Shown here: positions 48,078-59,310 of the stretch, piece after piece
Numbering within the stretch: position 1 is the first letter of the stretch
Layout of the letters: the number at the start of each line of letters is the position of its first letter
Source: Zygnema cylindricum
Taxonomy: Eukaryota > Streptophyta > Zygnematophyceae > Zygnematales > Zygnemataceae
Direction: 5' to 3'
NCBI GenBank assembly: GCA_037447655.1
Contig: JBBHKE010000167.1
Span: forward strand, 18,501 to 82,500
DNA: 64,000 nucleotides
Program-made: the position numbers and the translations under genes
Notes under the pieces: model-generated
What the model was told of the DNA's origin: nothing
What the model saw: only the letters and a program-made list of their open reading frames with translations
Database searches by the model: none

Positions 48078-48739
48078 ATATCATTATAGAGAAGAGCTAC
48101 CCTTAAACGTTTGTTTCGAACAAATTACTTCGGCAATCCACACCTACTACCTAAGTAAAGGAACCACACCAATCTTTATGTGATGGTTGGTGTGATGCAC
48201 CTTAAACGTACAACATGGATCGCTATTTGTGCAAAGAAAAACATATTGTTGTTAACTCTATTTTGCGTTGAAGGGACCAACGCCATCAACCCATCAACTC
48301 TAGTTTACACATGTAATGGATACACATTCCCAATAGCATTTATACCCAATGTTTACATGGTCGAAGTCTGAACATGTGAGAACAGGTTTGCTCTATTTTA
48401 CCCCTTCATTATCAAATTTATTTGCGCTTTCAAGTGTCGATTAATGTTATTGGACACATTTTTTGTAATATTGTACAAATTAATGAGCAATTTCAGTAAA
48501 TATTGACACATTTAGTACAACTCCCTAATTAAATACCTCCTAAAATGGAGTAGCTGACATTAATTGAACCGTACTTATATTAGCATAAAGGAAAAAATAT
48601 TGTTATGAATTATATTTTGGGTTCAAGGGTGGTAGAATAGGGGCACCGACATAGTGTTATTAACACTAATAGCGATTCACGGTCTAGTGTATAGGGTATG
48701 GTTGCATACTTGGTTGCGTACAGAAAGGCCTATTAATAG

Positions 48740-48950
48740 TGTTGTGTATCGGTAAGAAACTGAACGGGATAAAACCGATACCGCTAGTTGTCGGTTGTCG
48801 AACGGTGAGGGGTCCCGATATATCGCCCCGAGACAAACAATTTCCTTATCGGCGATAAATAGAAAATTATGTAGTACGCTATATATTAATACTTTATGAT
48901 ATATTGTATTATGTTTTTGACTATATATTTCGTGACATGCCACGTATGAC
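48740..48950. mobile_element. TIR element family C, truncated copy
   Basis: Starts TAGTGTTGTGTATCGGTAAG and follows 56,790 onward through 'cgtgacatgccacgtatgac', then is cut off where a family A MITE remnant begins. Confidence 0.7.
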
Positions 48951-49120
48951 AATCTGTTTTGTACTCTGTATAAACATCTTTTCTCCGTGCACACTTGTCG
49001 GATTATAGATCTGACGGTTGCGATTGAAAGGCAAGATTCCCAGCTTTCGAATCGGCGGTTTCCATCTGAAAATCGGACAAGTGTGTACGGCGAAAGGTGT
49101 CTTAAGCGGTACACGATGTA
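48951..49120. mobile_element. MITE family A remnant
   Basis: 'aaacatcttttctccgtgca' to 'aagtgtgtacggcgaaaggt': both arms and centre present, termini lost. Confidence 0.7.
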
Positions 49121-49234
49121 GCTTAATCATGGAATAAGCAAAAAGGTCAAACGTTTACAATGCAAAGCGCATATAACCGTTTAAACTGATCGCAATGTAC
49201 ATCACATTGCCCAAACTTGAGAGATGCTACACAT

Positions 49235-49390
49235 CAACAAAAAGCCCTAAAAACTGTAAAATACCCTAAAGCCTAAAGCCCTAACCCTGGAAACCCTAAC
49301 AAAAGACCCTAAATCCGAACCCTAAAACCCTAAAAGCCCTAAGAAGTAAAAACCCAGAAAAACGCTAAAGCCCCAAAAAACCCAAGATTG
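49235..49390. repeat. Degenerate CCCTAAA-type telomere-like tract
   Basis: More than ten CCCTAA/CCCTAAA words within 150 bp with irregular spacing. Smaller clusters occur near 21,650, 33,680, 54,640 and 56,070. CCCTAAA is the usual plant telomere unit; whether this is interstitial telomeric DNA or a simple repeat is not decided. Confidence 0.6.
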
Positions 49391-49640
49391 AACCAATTGC
49401 TATACTTGAGCTGGACTGAACAACTGTAATTGTCCTTAGTAAATCCGCCGTACATGCAAGTTATATTGCATTAAATATTGCACTTCCTAGTAAAGATGTA
49501 ACTATATTTTTGTTATGATACGATTATGTTTGACTTCTTTAAACTTTCGTGGCTGAAATTATTGTTGTGCAATTTTTTTTTTTCAGAAATCTCATACTTG
49601 AAGGACTTTCCCGTTTTATGTAATAACCGAAAAAAAAAGC

Positions 49641-49860
49641 AACACCGTGTATCGCTATTAATGTTAATGTTTTTTTCGCCACTTAAAACATATTTTCTCC
49701 GTACACACTTGTCGGATTATTCATCTGACGGTTGCGATTGTAAGGTAAGATTCCCAGCTTCCAATTAGCAGTCTCAAGTTGAAAATCGGACAATTGTGTA
49801 CGGAGAAAAGATGTTTTAAGCGGCGTAAAAGTATTAACACTAATAGCGATACACGGTGTA
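49641..49860. mobile_element. MITE family A, complete copy
   Basis: AACACCGTGTATCGCTATTA at the left and TAATAGCGATACACGGTGTA at the right; nearly the whole 220 bp can fold on itself. It abuts the atpB-derived segment exactly at its right end and probably inserted within it. Confidence 0.88.
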
Positions 49861-50106
49861 CTTTAGATTCAGAAATAGCTTCATTAATTCCTTTTGACGG
49901 CTCCATTTCTATGTAGAGGTCATTTCCTTCACGAGTTCGTTCACCTACCAAATACAGATACTCCTTGGCCATAAACTTTTGCAATATTGTTAATGAATTC
50001 CATAACCAACACTAATTACCCTACACCTGCTCTACCAAATAAACCAATTTTACCACCTCGACGATATGGTGTTAACAAATCTACTACTATTATACCTGTC
50101 TCAAAA

Positions 50107-50310
50107 CTACACCGCTCATCGTTATTAGTGTTAATAACACTAATTCGGTCGCGACTTCATCTGGTCAAAAATCACAAAATAATGTTAACAACATGATTTA
50201 AGGACGTGGGCTCAATCTGCCACGTTTCCTTGCACTAAATTAGTATTATTAACACTAATTTCGCATTAACACTAATAAATCTTTAACGCTAATAATGATG
50301 AGCGTTGTAG
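50107..50310. mobile_element. MITE family B inserted in atpB-derived DNA
   Basis: CTACACCGCTCATCGTTATT at the left, AATGATGAGCGTTGTAG at the right. It splits the atpB codons for KLS and ETGI, which gives exact insertion boundaries. Confidence 0.88.
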
Positions 50311-50364
50311 ATAATTTGGTATCTAATTGAGTAAATGCTGGAGCAGATCGACGAATTGGGAGAG

Positions 50365-50574
50365 TACACCGTGTATCGCTAATACTGTTAATGTTTTTTA
50401 TGCCACTTAAAATATCTTTTTTCCTTACATACTTTTCGAATTATGGATCTGATGGTTGTGAGATTCTCACCTTCCAATTGTCGGTCTCCATCTGAAAATC
50501 GGACAAGTGTGTACGGAGAAAAGATGTTTTATGAGGCGAAAAATACATTAACGCTAATAGCTATGCACGGTGTA
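50365..50574. mobile_element. MITE family A inserted in atpB-derived DNA
   Basis: TACACCGTGTATCGCTAATA to ATAGCTATGCACGGTGTA. 'agag' occurs directly on both sides (50,361-50,364 and 50,575-50,578). It splits the atpB reading between DATL and PIRRSAP. Confidence 0.88.
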
Positions 50575-50696
50575 AGAGTAGCATCAACAGGACCATGGTT
50601 GTCTATTGGTTCTCCAAGCACATTAAAAGTTCGACCCAGAGTTGATTTTCCTACTGAAACAATATGTCACAGTCTTTGTCACAAAGATTTAGTCAT

Positions 50697-51034
50697 CACC
50701 ATCAACATCTTCTTGGATTATATATCTTCAACACAAAGGAAAAAAAAAAACGGCAAAAAAAAAATCGATTACTTCCATGAAACCATGGATATGGACATAT
50801 ATGGGTATGGGTACATCGTCTTTTTCAAGTAGGAAAACACTACTTTTGATTTCTTACATCTATATACACATGCATACAAAATTCTCATGCTACTATTTAT
50901 CGAACCCTAGAAGCATGAAGAGAAAGTACTTTCCACTAAATAACCCTCCTCCTCCACTATCTGTACACTCTAATTGACGTGAACCCTCACGTTCTTTGTC
51001 CAGTAACTAGAAACGATTTTACGATTTTACCATT
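50697..51034. other. 3' flank of the SnRK1 gamma gene
   Basis: AT-rich spacer between the atpB fragment and the SnRK1 gamma stop codon. No gene is seen. Confidence 0.4.
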
Positions 51035-54000
51035 TTATGATGTCAACATTAAATCCTCCAATTTCACAAAGCATGAAATTATATCCCTTGGAGTCACCAC
51101 TCCCGTCACATGCATTTCTGAGTTTGTTATATAGACTCGGTGAATCCGGTGGTTCACAAAGAGGGCCATCACTGCCTTAAGAGATTGATTACAGGAGGCT
51201 GTGATTGGAGGAGTCATGAGTGGTTGGATTAAAACATCGTCATTTTTCTTCACAAACAGTTTCGCTTTCTCCATGAGAACGCCGACGGTTGGTTCCCTGC
51301 TTAAAGAAAGGAACGGAATAACAGGCAAGAGAGAGGACGAGGGATGAGAAGAATAAGGATGAGGGATGAGAAGAGTGAGGACGAGGGATGAGAAGAGTAA
51401 GGATGAGAGATGAGAAGAGTGAGTCATGAGAAGAGTGAGAATAGTAAAGATGAGTAATCATATGCAAGGATGAGGGATGATAAGAGTAAGGATGAGAGAA
51501 GAGTAAGGATGACGGATGAGAAGAGTGAGGATGAGAGAAGAGTAAGGATGAGGGATGAGAAGAGTGAGTAAGGATGAAACAAGTAAAGATGAGTAACCAG
51601 AAGAGTAAGAATTAGGGATGAGAAGAATGAGGATAAGAGAAGAGAAAGGATGAGGGATGAGAAGAGTGAGGATGAGAGAAGATTAAGGATGAGAGAAGAG
51701 TTAAGGATGAGTGACGAGCCGAATGAGGATGAGTTAATGAGAAGAGTAAGGATGAGTAAAGTGAAGAGTAAGGATTAGCAAAGGACAAAAAGAGTGCACT
51801 TGTGAGCTAAGAAAAGAAATGTAAGAAGTCAAAAACGAAAATTGTCAATGGTAAAAGTGAGGTGGATGTCCATAATAGCATTATTTACCTCCCGTGATCG
51901 AACAATTCGGGCGTGCTTAACAAAAATAGGATGTCCCGATGGCTCAAATTTCCCACTAGCCTTCCATTATCGAGAATTGGAAGTCCACCAATTCTATTCA
52001 CATGCATCAACTGCAAATCAAAGTAGAAGTTTCAGGTTTTTCAGGGGTTTTTAAAGTTTTTAAGAGGTTATTTTGGGATTTTAGGGGTTTCAGGGTTTTT
52101 CAGGAGGTCAGCAGATTATGAGTTAGACAAAGCGAAACTTTGAAACTTTTTCGGGCAGAAAAATCCTAGGACAGAGAACAAAATAGAGCATAATTTTTTC
52201 CATGCATTCCATAACCTGGTGAATGGTTGAATTGAAACAAAAACTTTCAAAGGTGATATGAAATGAATTTTGAAACTGAAATGACCAGCACTCTAACAAT
52301 ATAGGAATAAAAGTTGTCAAACCAGGATGCTTTGCAGTTAAAAAAAAAAAAACAAACCTTAAAATAGTATGTACTGCATCAAATACAGTACAGAACACGT
52401 AAGAATATACACCAGTTTGTATCCGATTTAATGAAAAACGCCCATAGTGGAGTAACAGAACCAAGTCTTAGTGAAAACTTGTTGTAAAGGACAAAGCAAG
52501 CCAAAGCTCTAGGCCTCAACGAGGAGCCAATAAAATATATGTCTATTTATGGAATTGCACTTCCTTTAAGAAACCGATATGTCATCTGGTTCCTGAAACT
52601 CACAAATGCAGTTTCAAGCAAATCCCTACACCTACAGGAGGAGAAGGAGAAGGAGAAGTAGCAGTAGAAGAAGAAAAAGAAGAAGGATAAGAAGAAGCAG
52701 ATGGGGAGTTGAATGCACCCACCCATTTTGGCGCTAAACAGATGTCTTTATAGAAAGATTATTGTAAAAGAAAATTCTTTACAAAGACTTACCTGGAAGG
52801 CATCTATTACAGGAGTACTGATTTGTACAGTAATAATCTCCGAAGCGCTCATCAAAGGAAGGCCCAACTGATCGAGTGACTGCTCAGATAAAAGATCAAA
52901 CCATTCGAGTCCTTCACATTCGTACAAATTTTGTACTACTGATGACTGAGTGACATAATTCACCACACGTCCCGTAGACTGGTCAAAGACCGGAACTCTC
53001 TTGATGTCAAAGTGAGAAAGAAGGCGAAATAAAATCAACAGGGAGTCAGAGGTAAGAATGGGCTGGATTGGAGATTGAAGATAGAGTGCACTGACATCAC
53101 ATATCTGGCCCAAAAAGAAAAAGAGTCAACGAAAAACGGAAATTTATGAGAAACACAGACATGGTGGCACAAATACAACAAAACTGAAGTTTCTGAAACA
53201 GGAAATTGAGAAGATTTGCTGAAAAACGGTACCTGCATGGAAGAGAAATGCAGTAATAAACGTCAATAATTCAACTGAATGTCTCTTTGTCTACTTGACA
53301 GCAGTGTAAATAAGAGCAAAAACTAAAGTCAACTGGCATAAAACAAAAAATGAAACAATAACAGTAACAATACGAACAAGAATAAGATGCAAAAGAAGAC
53401 GAAGAGTAAGTAGAAGAAGAAGAAAGGAGGAAGGAAGAAGGAAGAAGGAAGAAGGAAAAAGGAAGAAAGAAGAAGGAAGAAGGAAGAAGGACGAAGGACA
53501 AAGGAAGAAGGAAAAAGGAAGGAAGAAGGAAGACGGAAGAAGGAAGAAGGATAAAGGAAGAAGGAAGAAGGAAGAAGGAAGAAGGAAGAAGGAAGATGGA
53601 AGAAGAAGGACGAAGGAAGAAGGAAGAACCAAGAAACAAGAAACTAAAAACAAGAAGAAGAAACACTGATCTTCATGACCATAAACCGTCTCACCTTCGT
53701 CTTCTGATAGAGATCAGACTCATTCAAAAGCTTAAAAAAGTCATCTCCCAACGCCTCTACAGCCGATGGTCCCGATCTCCCAGCACCACTGCCTGCCGCA
53801 ATTCCCGCTGCCAGAGCTCCTGCAGCTGCGGCTCCTGCTGCAATTCCTGTCAGCCATCCGAGACTCGCGATTCCGAGGGCAACGGCTCCAATGGCTCCAG
53901 AAACACCTCCCGCCAAGCCTCCTGCTCCAGCAGCACTTGCAGTGATAGCAGTCGCCATCACTTCTGCCTGTCAATGATTGTTGCAGTAATTTAAGTTAAT

Positions 54001-56520
54001 GATTGGCACAATTAAAGTGAAGAGAGCGTTGTTAGAGAGCGTTAGCGTGATAGCAGTGACCATCACTTCTGCCTGAATAAGTGTGAATTCGAACTAAAAG
54101 GAGAATGAACAAACCAGGTGCTGAATTAACAACTTATTAAAAATGGCATTATGTATTTGATGCAGTGGTACTTAAATATATTAGAGTGGAACCATGTTCC
54201 TTTGCATTAAGTCAAGCAAATGTGAATATATTTTCTGGAAATCAGTTGGCATTCTTTTAGAATAAGTGTCGGAATGGTGAACTCTACTGCATACCATCAT
54301 TAGTGTGGCTAGTAGTGTTGGCAAGTTAATCATCAATTTGACATTGCTGATCCACTCTAATAGTGTCAGTACAATTCCTACGACTCAGATTTGTTCCATG
54401 TTAAATCATTTTTTGTACACCTCGAAGAATCATTATGAAGTTGGTTGCCTTCTACTTTGGTTCAACTCTAATTTGACAGCTTCAATTTTCAACTCTACCA
54501 AATAAGGGTTAAAAAACACCTAAAAAACCTTAATTTTTTTTAAAAATTATGGTCATGTCATGTCAAAATTGAACTATGAGACGTGCCTTTACATTACCTT
54601 AGACAAATGGGTTTGCTAGGGTCTTCTAATGGTTCAGGGCTTTGCTACCGTGTTTTAGGGTTTACAGGATGTTTGGAGTTTTACGAGTGTTTGAAAAGAG
54701 TTTCAAAAGGATTTTCAAAGCATTTCATAGGTTTTTTTAAGTTTTATAAAGAAACTTTTTAGGTTTTAGAAAGGGTTTTTCCATACCTCTTTCAACACCC
54801 ATAAAACAATGCCAGAAAAGTCGATGATGCCGAGGTATTGGTCCCTCCAGGAGGCATTTTCGGGAGCTTTTACATTTCGAACCGGGGCACTGAGAATGCT
54901 ATTTTGTGACAACGTGGTGACAGCCTCGGCAATAGTGGCATTGGAAGGGATCTCTATTACTGCACAAGACCAACTCCGCAGATACATAGAGAGGGAGAGG
55001 GAAGAGAGAAGGAAGAGGGAGGGAACTTTATAACAACAGATTTTCGCCGCAAATTTTAGACTGACAGATGTATAGAGGGAGGAAGAGAGGGACAGGGAGA
55101 AAGGGACGACGTTTGAAGGGCACTCTATTACTGTTGAAAACCAGCTCCACATGAATAGAGGGGGGAAGAGAGAGAGGGGAGAGAGAGAGGCATAAGAGAG
55201 GGAATTTGATAACCACAAATTTTCAAAGGAAATTATAGTACTGACACATATATAGAAGAAGTAAGAGAGAGAGGGACGGGAGAGGGAGAGGGAGCTTAGT
55301 AACCACAGGTTTACTCCGCAAATTACAGTACTGACAGATGTATCGAGGGAGGAAAAGAGAGGGGCAATAGAGAGGGAACTTCATAACTAAGACACTGCAA
55401 ATTATAGTGAATTGTGTATCGCTATTAGTGTTCATGTTTTTCCGGCGTTTAAATTCATATGCACACTTGTCAGATTATTAATCCAAAGGTTTTGATGAAA
55501 AAATAAGATTCTTACCTTTTTATTGACAGTCTCCGATTTAACATCGGATGTGTGTGCACGAAAAAAAATGAATTAAGTTACGAATAAAAAAAAAACAAAA
55601 TATTAACACTAATAACAATATACAGTGTAGAGCCACAACTGACAAAGCTCACAACTCATGTTTGTAGGCTACTTTGTGGTACAAAATATTTGTGTCACAA
55701 ATTAAAAGACGAAAAATAATTTATTTCACAAATTGCGATGGTTAAACCATCTAGGTGAAATGTAAAAATTTTGACGACCACTAAAGGTTAGAGATGAAAA
55801 TTTCTACGGACTATAAGCATGACAAACGACAAATCAAAAACCAAAAAGGCTAAGCAATCACCATACTTCATAAGTGAAAAAACATGTAGAAACACTATAC
55901 TTGATGACCCCGTATTATATGCGAACAATACATTTTTTTTGCATAAAGTGCGCGTATAGTATGGAGAAAAAACATGTAGCATTTCCGTAAATTTTCACAC
56001 ATTGTTAAGCCTGTGGTAATCACGATAGTGTACGGTTTGTCTAAAGTTGCACTGGAAAACCTCTAATGAAAGAACCCTAAAAAAACCTAGAAAACTCTAG
56101 AAACCCTAAAAAACACTGCGCATTCTGGTGCGCCTTATTAATTGTGCCCATAAAACATTTACCAAGTTCTATAAGGAGTCCGAAAAAACATAAAAAAACG
56201 TGAGAAGCTTTTTTTACTACTTCCTATTACAGTTTTTCTACAATCAAAAACATAAAAGAGCTCAACGAGCGATAGTTTATTTCCAGCAAGCGAACAAGTA
56301 TATTACCATTGTGAACAATAAAAGAGTTTTTTTTTTTTTAATTGTCAAAAAAATCAGTACCTTTCAATAGAGGCAGGCTGGGAAAATCCGAAGCTTTTAT
56401 TTGGCTTAAAGCATGTGTGAATTTCTCCTTCAAAATTTGGATTCTAAGTGACAATTGGTCACAAGATGAGTCTTCTTCACTATTATTTGTGACGGCAGAT
56501 ATTCTATCTTTAAGACTCAT
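51035..56520 (-). CDS. SnRK1 kinase gamma subunit (SNF4/AMPK-gamma type, four CBS domains)
   Basis: Regulatory subunit of the SnRK1 energy-sensing kinase complex. Exons on the minus strand: 56520-56361, 54959-54787, 53967-53695, 53104-52793, 52010-51889, 51296-51035; phases agree throughout and total 434 codons including stop, close to the ~424 residues of Arabidopsis KING1. Residues 1-53 form a charged helix-like leader. CBS1 (about 54-111) reads VIEIPSNATIAEAVTTLS, SILSAPV and WRDQYLGIIDFSGIVLWVL. FFKLLNESDLYQKTK leads into CBS2 (PILTSDSLLILFRLLSHFDI, RVPVFD). GLPLMSASEII leads to CBS3 (VNRIGGLPILDNGRLVGNLS, HRDILFLL). CBS4 ends HRIHRVYITNS, VTPRDIISCFV. An unusual Gly/Ala-rich block occupies about residues 112-172 between CBS1 and CBS2. 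Introns hold purine minisatellites, a MITE and a duplicated splice acceptor. Confidence 0.93.
51310..51785. repeat. GATGAG-type minisatellite in a SnRK1 gamma intron
   Basis: Irregular tandem units of 'gatgagggatgagaagagtg' and 'aggatgagagaagagtaagg' fill the intron between exon 5 and exon 6. Confidence 0.88.
53400..53650. repeat. GAAGGAA polypurine repeat in a SnRK1 gamma intron
   Basis: About 240 bp made almost only of GAAGGAA/GAAGAAG words on the plus strand, 45 bp from the exon 3 donor at 53,694. On the transcript this is a 240-nt polypyrimidine run. Confidence 0.9.
54960..55400 (-). repeat. Tandem duplications of an intron/exon boundary in SnRK1 gamma
   Basis: Units based on 'atacatctgtcagt', then 'aatttgcgg', 'gttataaagttccctccctc' and pyrimidine tracts occur about four times upstream of the true exon 2 acceptor. 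One unit (acceptor at 55,131-55,132) also repeats the first coding bases of exon 2: TAATAGAGTGCCCTTC versus TAATAGAGATCCCTTC. Confidence 0.8.
55408..55630. mobile_element. MITE family A, eroded copy in SnRK1 gamma intron 1
   Basis: Starts 'gaattgtgtatcgctattag' and ends 'cactaataacaatatacagtgta'. The arms are recognisable but more diverged than in other copies. Confidence 0.7.
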
Positions 56521-56786
56521 CTCTATAAAAGAGAGAGGGAGAGAGAGAGAGGGAGAGAGCGAAGGAGAGGGGAGGGAGAGGGAGAGGGAGAAGGGAGGGA
56601 AAAGAAAGTGCGAGAGAGAGAGGGAGACGCACTAAAAGATTCAAAAAAAGTATAGTACGCACGAATTACATATAGTGCGGATACAGTTGTCCGCACTATA
56701 AAATTCGTGGAAATGAATTCGCCACTTCTCGGTTGCTCACTTTTCAATTTATCGCACAAAACATTCTGTCATAATTACGAAAACAT

Positions 56787-57257
56787 TTACTAGTGTTGTG
56801 TATCGGAAAGAAATTTATCGCGATAGCACCAATACCGATAATTATCAGTTATCGGACGGCCAGGGGTCCCGATATATCGCTCCGAGACCAACAAATTCCT
56901 TATCGGCGATAAGTGGAAAAAATATAATACGCTATATGATAGTACTTTATAATATACTGTATTATTTATGTAATTGTATATAGCGTGACATGTCATGTGT
57001 AACAAACTGTTCCGTAATCAGTGTAACGTAATAACGGCGGTTCAGTACGACGACATAAACCGTACACTCGTACGGTAAAAACCATACAATTATCGCCGAT
57101 AGTTATCGGTACCAGTGTTGTCGCGATAAAAAACCGATATAATCGGTCTTTAATCGGTGATAACACCGGTGTCGACATATCGTGCCAATATATCCATTAT
57201 GGGCAAACCAAAAAAAGGTACATATCGATTGCAAAACTCTGCCGATACACAACACTA
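56787..57257. mobile_element. TIR element family C, copy 3
   Basis: TAGTGTTGTGTATCGG and CCGATACACAACACTA inverted ends. GAAAACAT occurs at 56,779-56,786 and 57,258-57,265, an 8-bp duplication (with TTAC between the left copy and the recognisable inverted repeat). It lies just upstream of the SnRK1 gamma start. Confidence 0.78.
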
Positions 57258-57304
57258 GAAAACATAGGGTTATTCCGATTCCGTGTATTGTTAGTACAGT
57301 ACAG

Positions 57305-57508
57305 TACACCGTGACGTTAATAAAATTTTACGCCACTTAAAACATATTTTCTCCGTACACAATTGTCCGATTTTCAATTTGAGAGCGCCAATTGGAAGCA
57401 CCTTACCCTTCAATCGCAACCGTAAGATCACAATCCGACAAATGTATACGGAGAAAAGATGTTTTGAGTGGTTAAAAAACATTTACACTAATAACGATAC
57501 GGGGTGTA
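57305..57508. mobile_element. MITE family A copy
   Basis: 'tacaccgtgacgttaataaa' to 'cactaataacgatacggggtgta', with both 'ttttctccgtacaca' arm and its inverse 'tatacggagaaaagatgttt'. Confidence 0.78.
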
Positions 57509-57767
57509 TTGTAGTACTGTTGTGTATTGAAGGCATATTGCCAACATTCGATATGTACTTAATTTTGGGTACCCAATAATCGATATATCACATCAGTATA
57601 TTGAGAAGATCAATATCGCGATATTCAAGCAATATATCGACCGATAATTCGATATATTTCTATCGCAAAATATCGAAGTGATGTTAATTGGTTTTTTTTC
57701 ACCACTTAAAACTATTTTCCCCTGTCCGAACGTGTCGAATAATTTGTTTTACGTTGCAAAAACATTA

Positions 57768-58391
57768 AAGGTGTGTTTCTATGTAATCATAACTTAGCGA
57801 ACATTTTTCTCATTATAGGGAAGATTCTCCATATATGTTTTTTTGTGTCCCAATGAGCAAAACGAAATTTTTACTTAAGTATGTGACGATTGTATAGTTC
57901 GATAATGTTGGTGACGATTGTCAACTTCTACAATCTATGTTGTCACACCTTATTTTTTGAAATTGCTTGTGACATCAAATGTCTTTGTGTGGACGTTGTA
58001 GATGTATAGCCTTTCAACCTAATGCTTTTCATGGTTGAAGAAAAATAAATCCATAATAGATGCAAACCAACAAAAAACAAAATGTATTTCTCCTTGTCAA
58101 AAACTTTTGAAATCTTCTTTTCTATTTGTGGTCCGTAGATGTTTTGCTTGAAAAAATAAATTTTATATGTATTAAGGTAACATTTGAAAATGATGTGGCA
58201 TGACTTGGCTTTGATCTATAAACACAAGAAAACAACATGTAGTATATTCTAAGTTTGAAGCGCTAATGCAAATTGTACTTCCATTTTTTTCGCTTTCTTT
58301 GTCCAATTGTAATTTTATCTGTACAACGCTAAGTTTTTGAGCAAAACGACAAAAGAAACCCATACTCTGGCACATGGAGATATACCCTAAG
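57768..58391. mobile_element. TIR element family D, copy 3
   Basis: 'aaggtgtgtttctatgtaat' at the left and ACATGGAGATATACCCTAA at the right; interior landmarks ('gtgacgattgta', 'cacaagaaaacaacatgtagta') follow 9,699-10,483 and 11,190 onward. Non-coding. Confidence 0.7.
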
Positions 58392-59310
58392 ATTAATAAG
58401 GTTAAAAGGTGTACAACTAGGGGTGGACACCCTAAGATTAATAAAGTTAAAAGGTGTACAACGAAGGGTGGACAGAACCACCAAGATTGAATTAAAGAAC
58501 GAGCGATAATAGTAAACCTAAAACATCTGTATAGGGAAAATCAAAGTAAATATCTCTAGGAGTGTTGGTTCCAACAGCAGCCACGAACTTTTTTCTAACG
58601 TTTTGGTTAGTAGCAGGCTTGAGTTTGTAGGTAATTTCTCCAATTTCAATTTGCAAGTAACCAAGAGCGTCAGCGTTTTGGGAAAGGTACTCTCCGATTT
58701 TGCTAGATCTTGTCTTGTATGCAACTGACCCAAAAATTTGTCCTTCCCACTTCGTCATTCCATGAAGTTGAGTTGCACGTATGTCTATTGACGAAAGCCG
58801 ACCAAAAAGCAAGAAGACTTTTCGAGCCATCGACAAATAACTCTGGTGGTTATCTTTTCGTTTGCAAGTGCCACCTACACGAGGTTTTTTTAGAGATAGT
58901 TTTTTAGAGACCTTCACATCGCTACGAAAGGCACAAAGACCGTAAATTTTGGCAACCTAGTCGGCAACCAAACGAAGTTCAAAAGTATTGTTGTTGAAAA
59001 AATAGTAGGTGGCAGTGAAAGGAACATTAGGGTTGTGGTTCCTCCAATGAAGACGACTTTGGCGGTTGAGAATGAAATTCTATGGGTTCCATTCCCCCCA
59101 CAGAATTCGCAGATCCGAATAAGCATATCTAGATAGAGCCGACTCCAAGTTTATACAAACCTAAATGATTGACACCCTGATAGCCAGAACCTTAATACAA
59201 CTTCACATCGTGAAATAAGACTTTCCGTGTGCTCTATTACCCCATTGAATGCAAAGTTACAATATGAGTATTTTGACACATTCCCCCACTTTGACTTTCC
59301 CCTAGGAATG
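58392..59310 (-). other. Spacer with a short tandem repeat and an unrecognised ORF
   Basis: 58,386-58,480 contains two units of 'agattaataaggttaaaagg...ggtggaca' (about 47 bp each). A minus-strand ORF at 58,492-58,917 (141 codons) reads plausibly (for example GYLQIEIGEITYKLKPATNQ, KKFVAAVGTNTPRDIYFDFP) but I do not recognise it. A second open stretch lies at 58,914-59,126. It may be a gene fragment or part of an older mobile element. Confidence 0.3.

Larger units (their letters stand above)
49861..50690 (-). pseudogene. atpB: Nuclear plastid DNA: atpB (ATP synthase CF1 beta) fragment
   Basis: In the cell organelle this gene encodes the catalytic beta subunit of chloroplast ATP synthase. On the minus strand the pieces run in order: [19 protein letters not shown] (50,580-50,690), RRSAPAFTQLDTKLS (50,311-50,364), [18 protein letters not shown] and VMEFINNIAK (49,985-50,106), VGERTREGNDLYIEME with GINEAISESK (49,861-49,960). 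Residue choices ([21 protein letters not shown]) fit plastid rather than mitochondrial beta. The P-loop reads AGVG followed by a stop codon where Lys is required, and a deletion shifts the frame after VSVFG. Two MITEs (50,107-50,310 and 50,365-50,574) interrupt it and a third abuts it. Confidence 0.92.

Noticed and set aside
48677-49114. 145-codon minus-strand ORF near 48.7-49.1 kb
   Set aside because: It is entirely within a family C element end and a MITE remnant.
49235-49390. True telomere or chromosome end
   Set aside because: The CCCTAA words are irregular, only ~150 bp long, and unique sequence continues on both sides.
49861-50690. Functional ATP synthase beta gene
   Set aside because: There is a stop codon in the P-loop, a frameshift, and two transposon insertions.
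53271-53666. Phe/Leu/Ser-rich minus-strand frames as transmembrane proteins
   Set aside because: They read the GAAGGAA repeat in an intron of the SnRK1 gamma gene.
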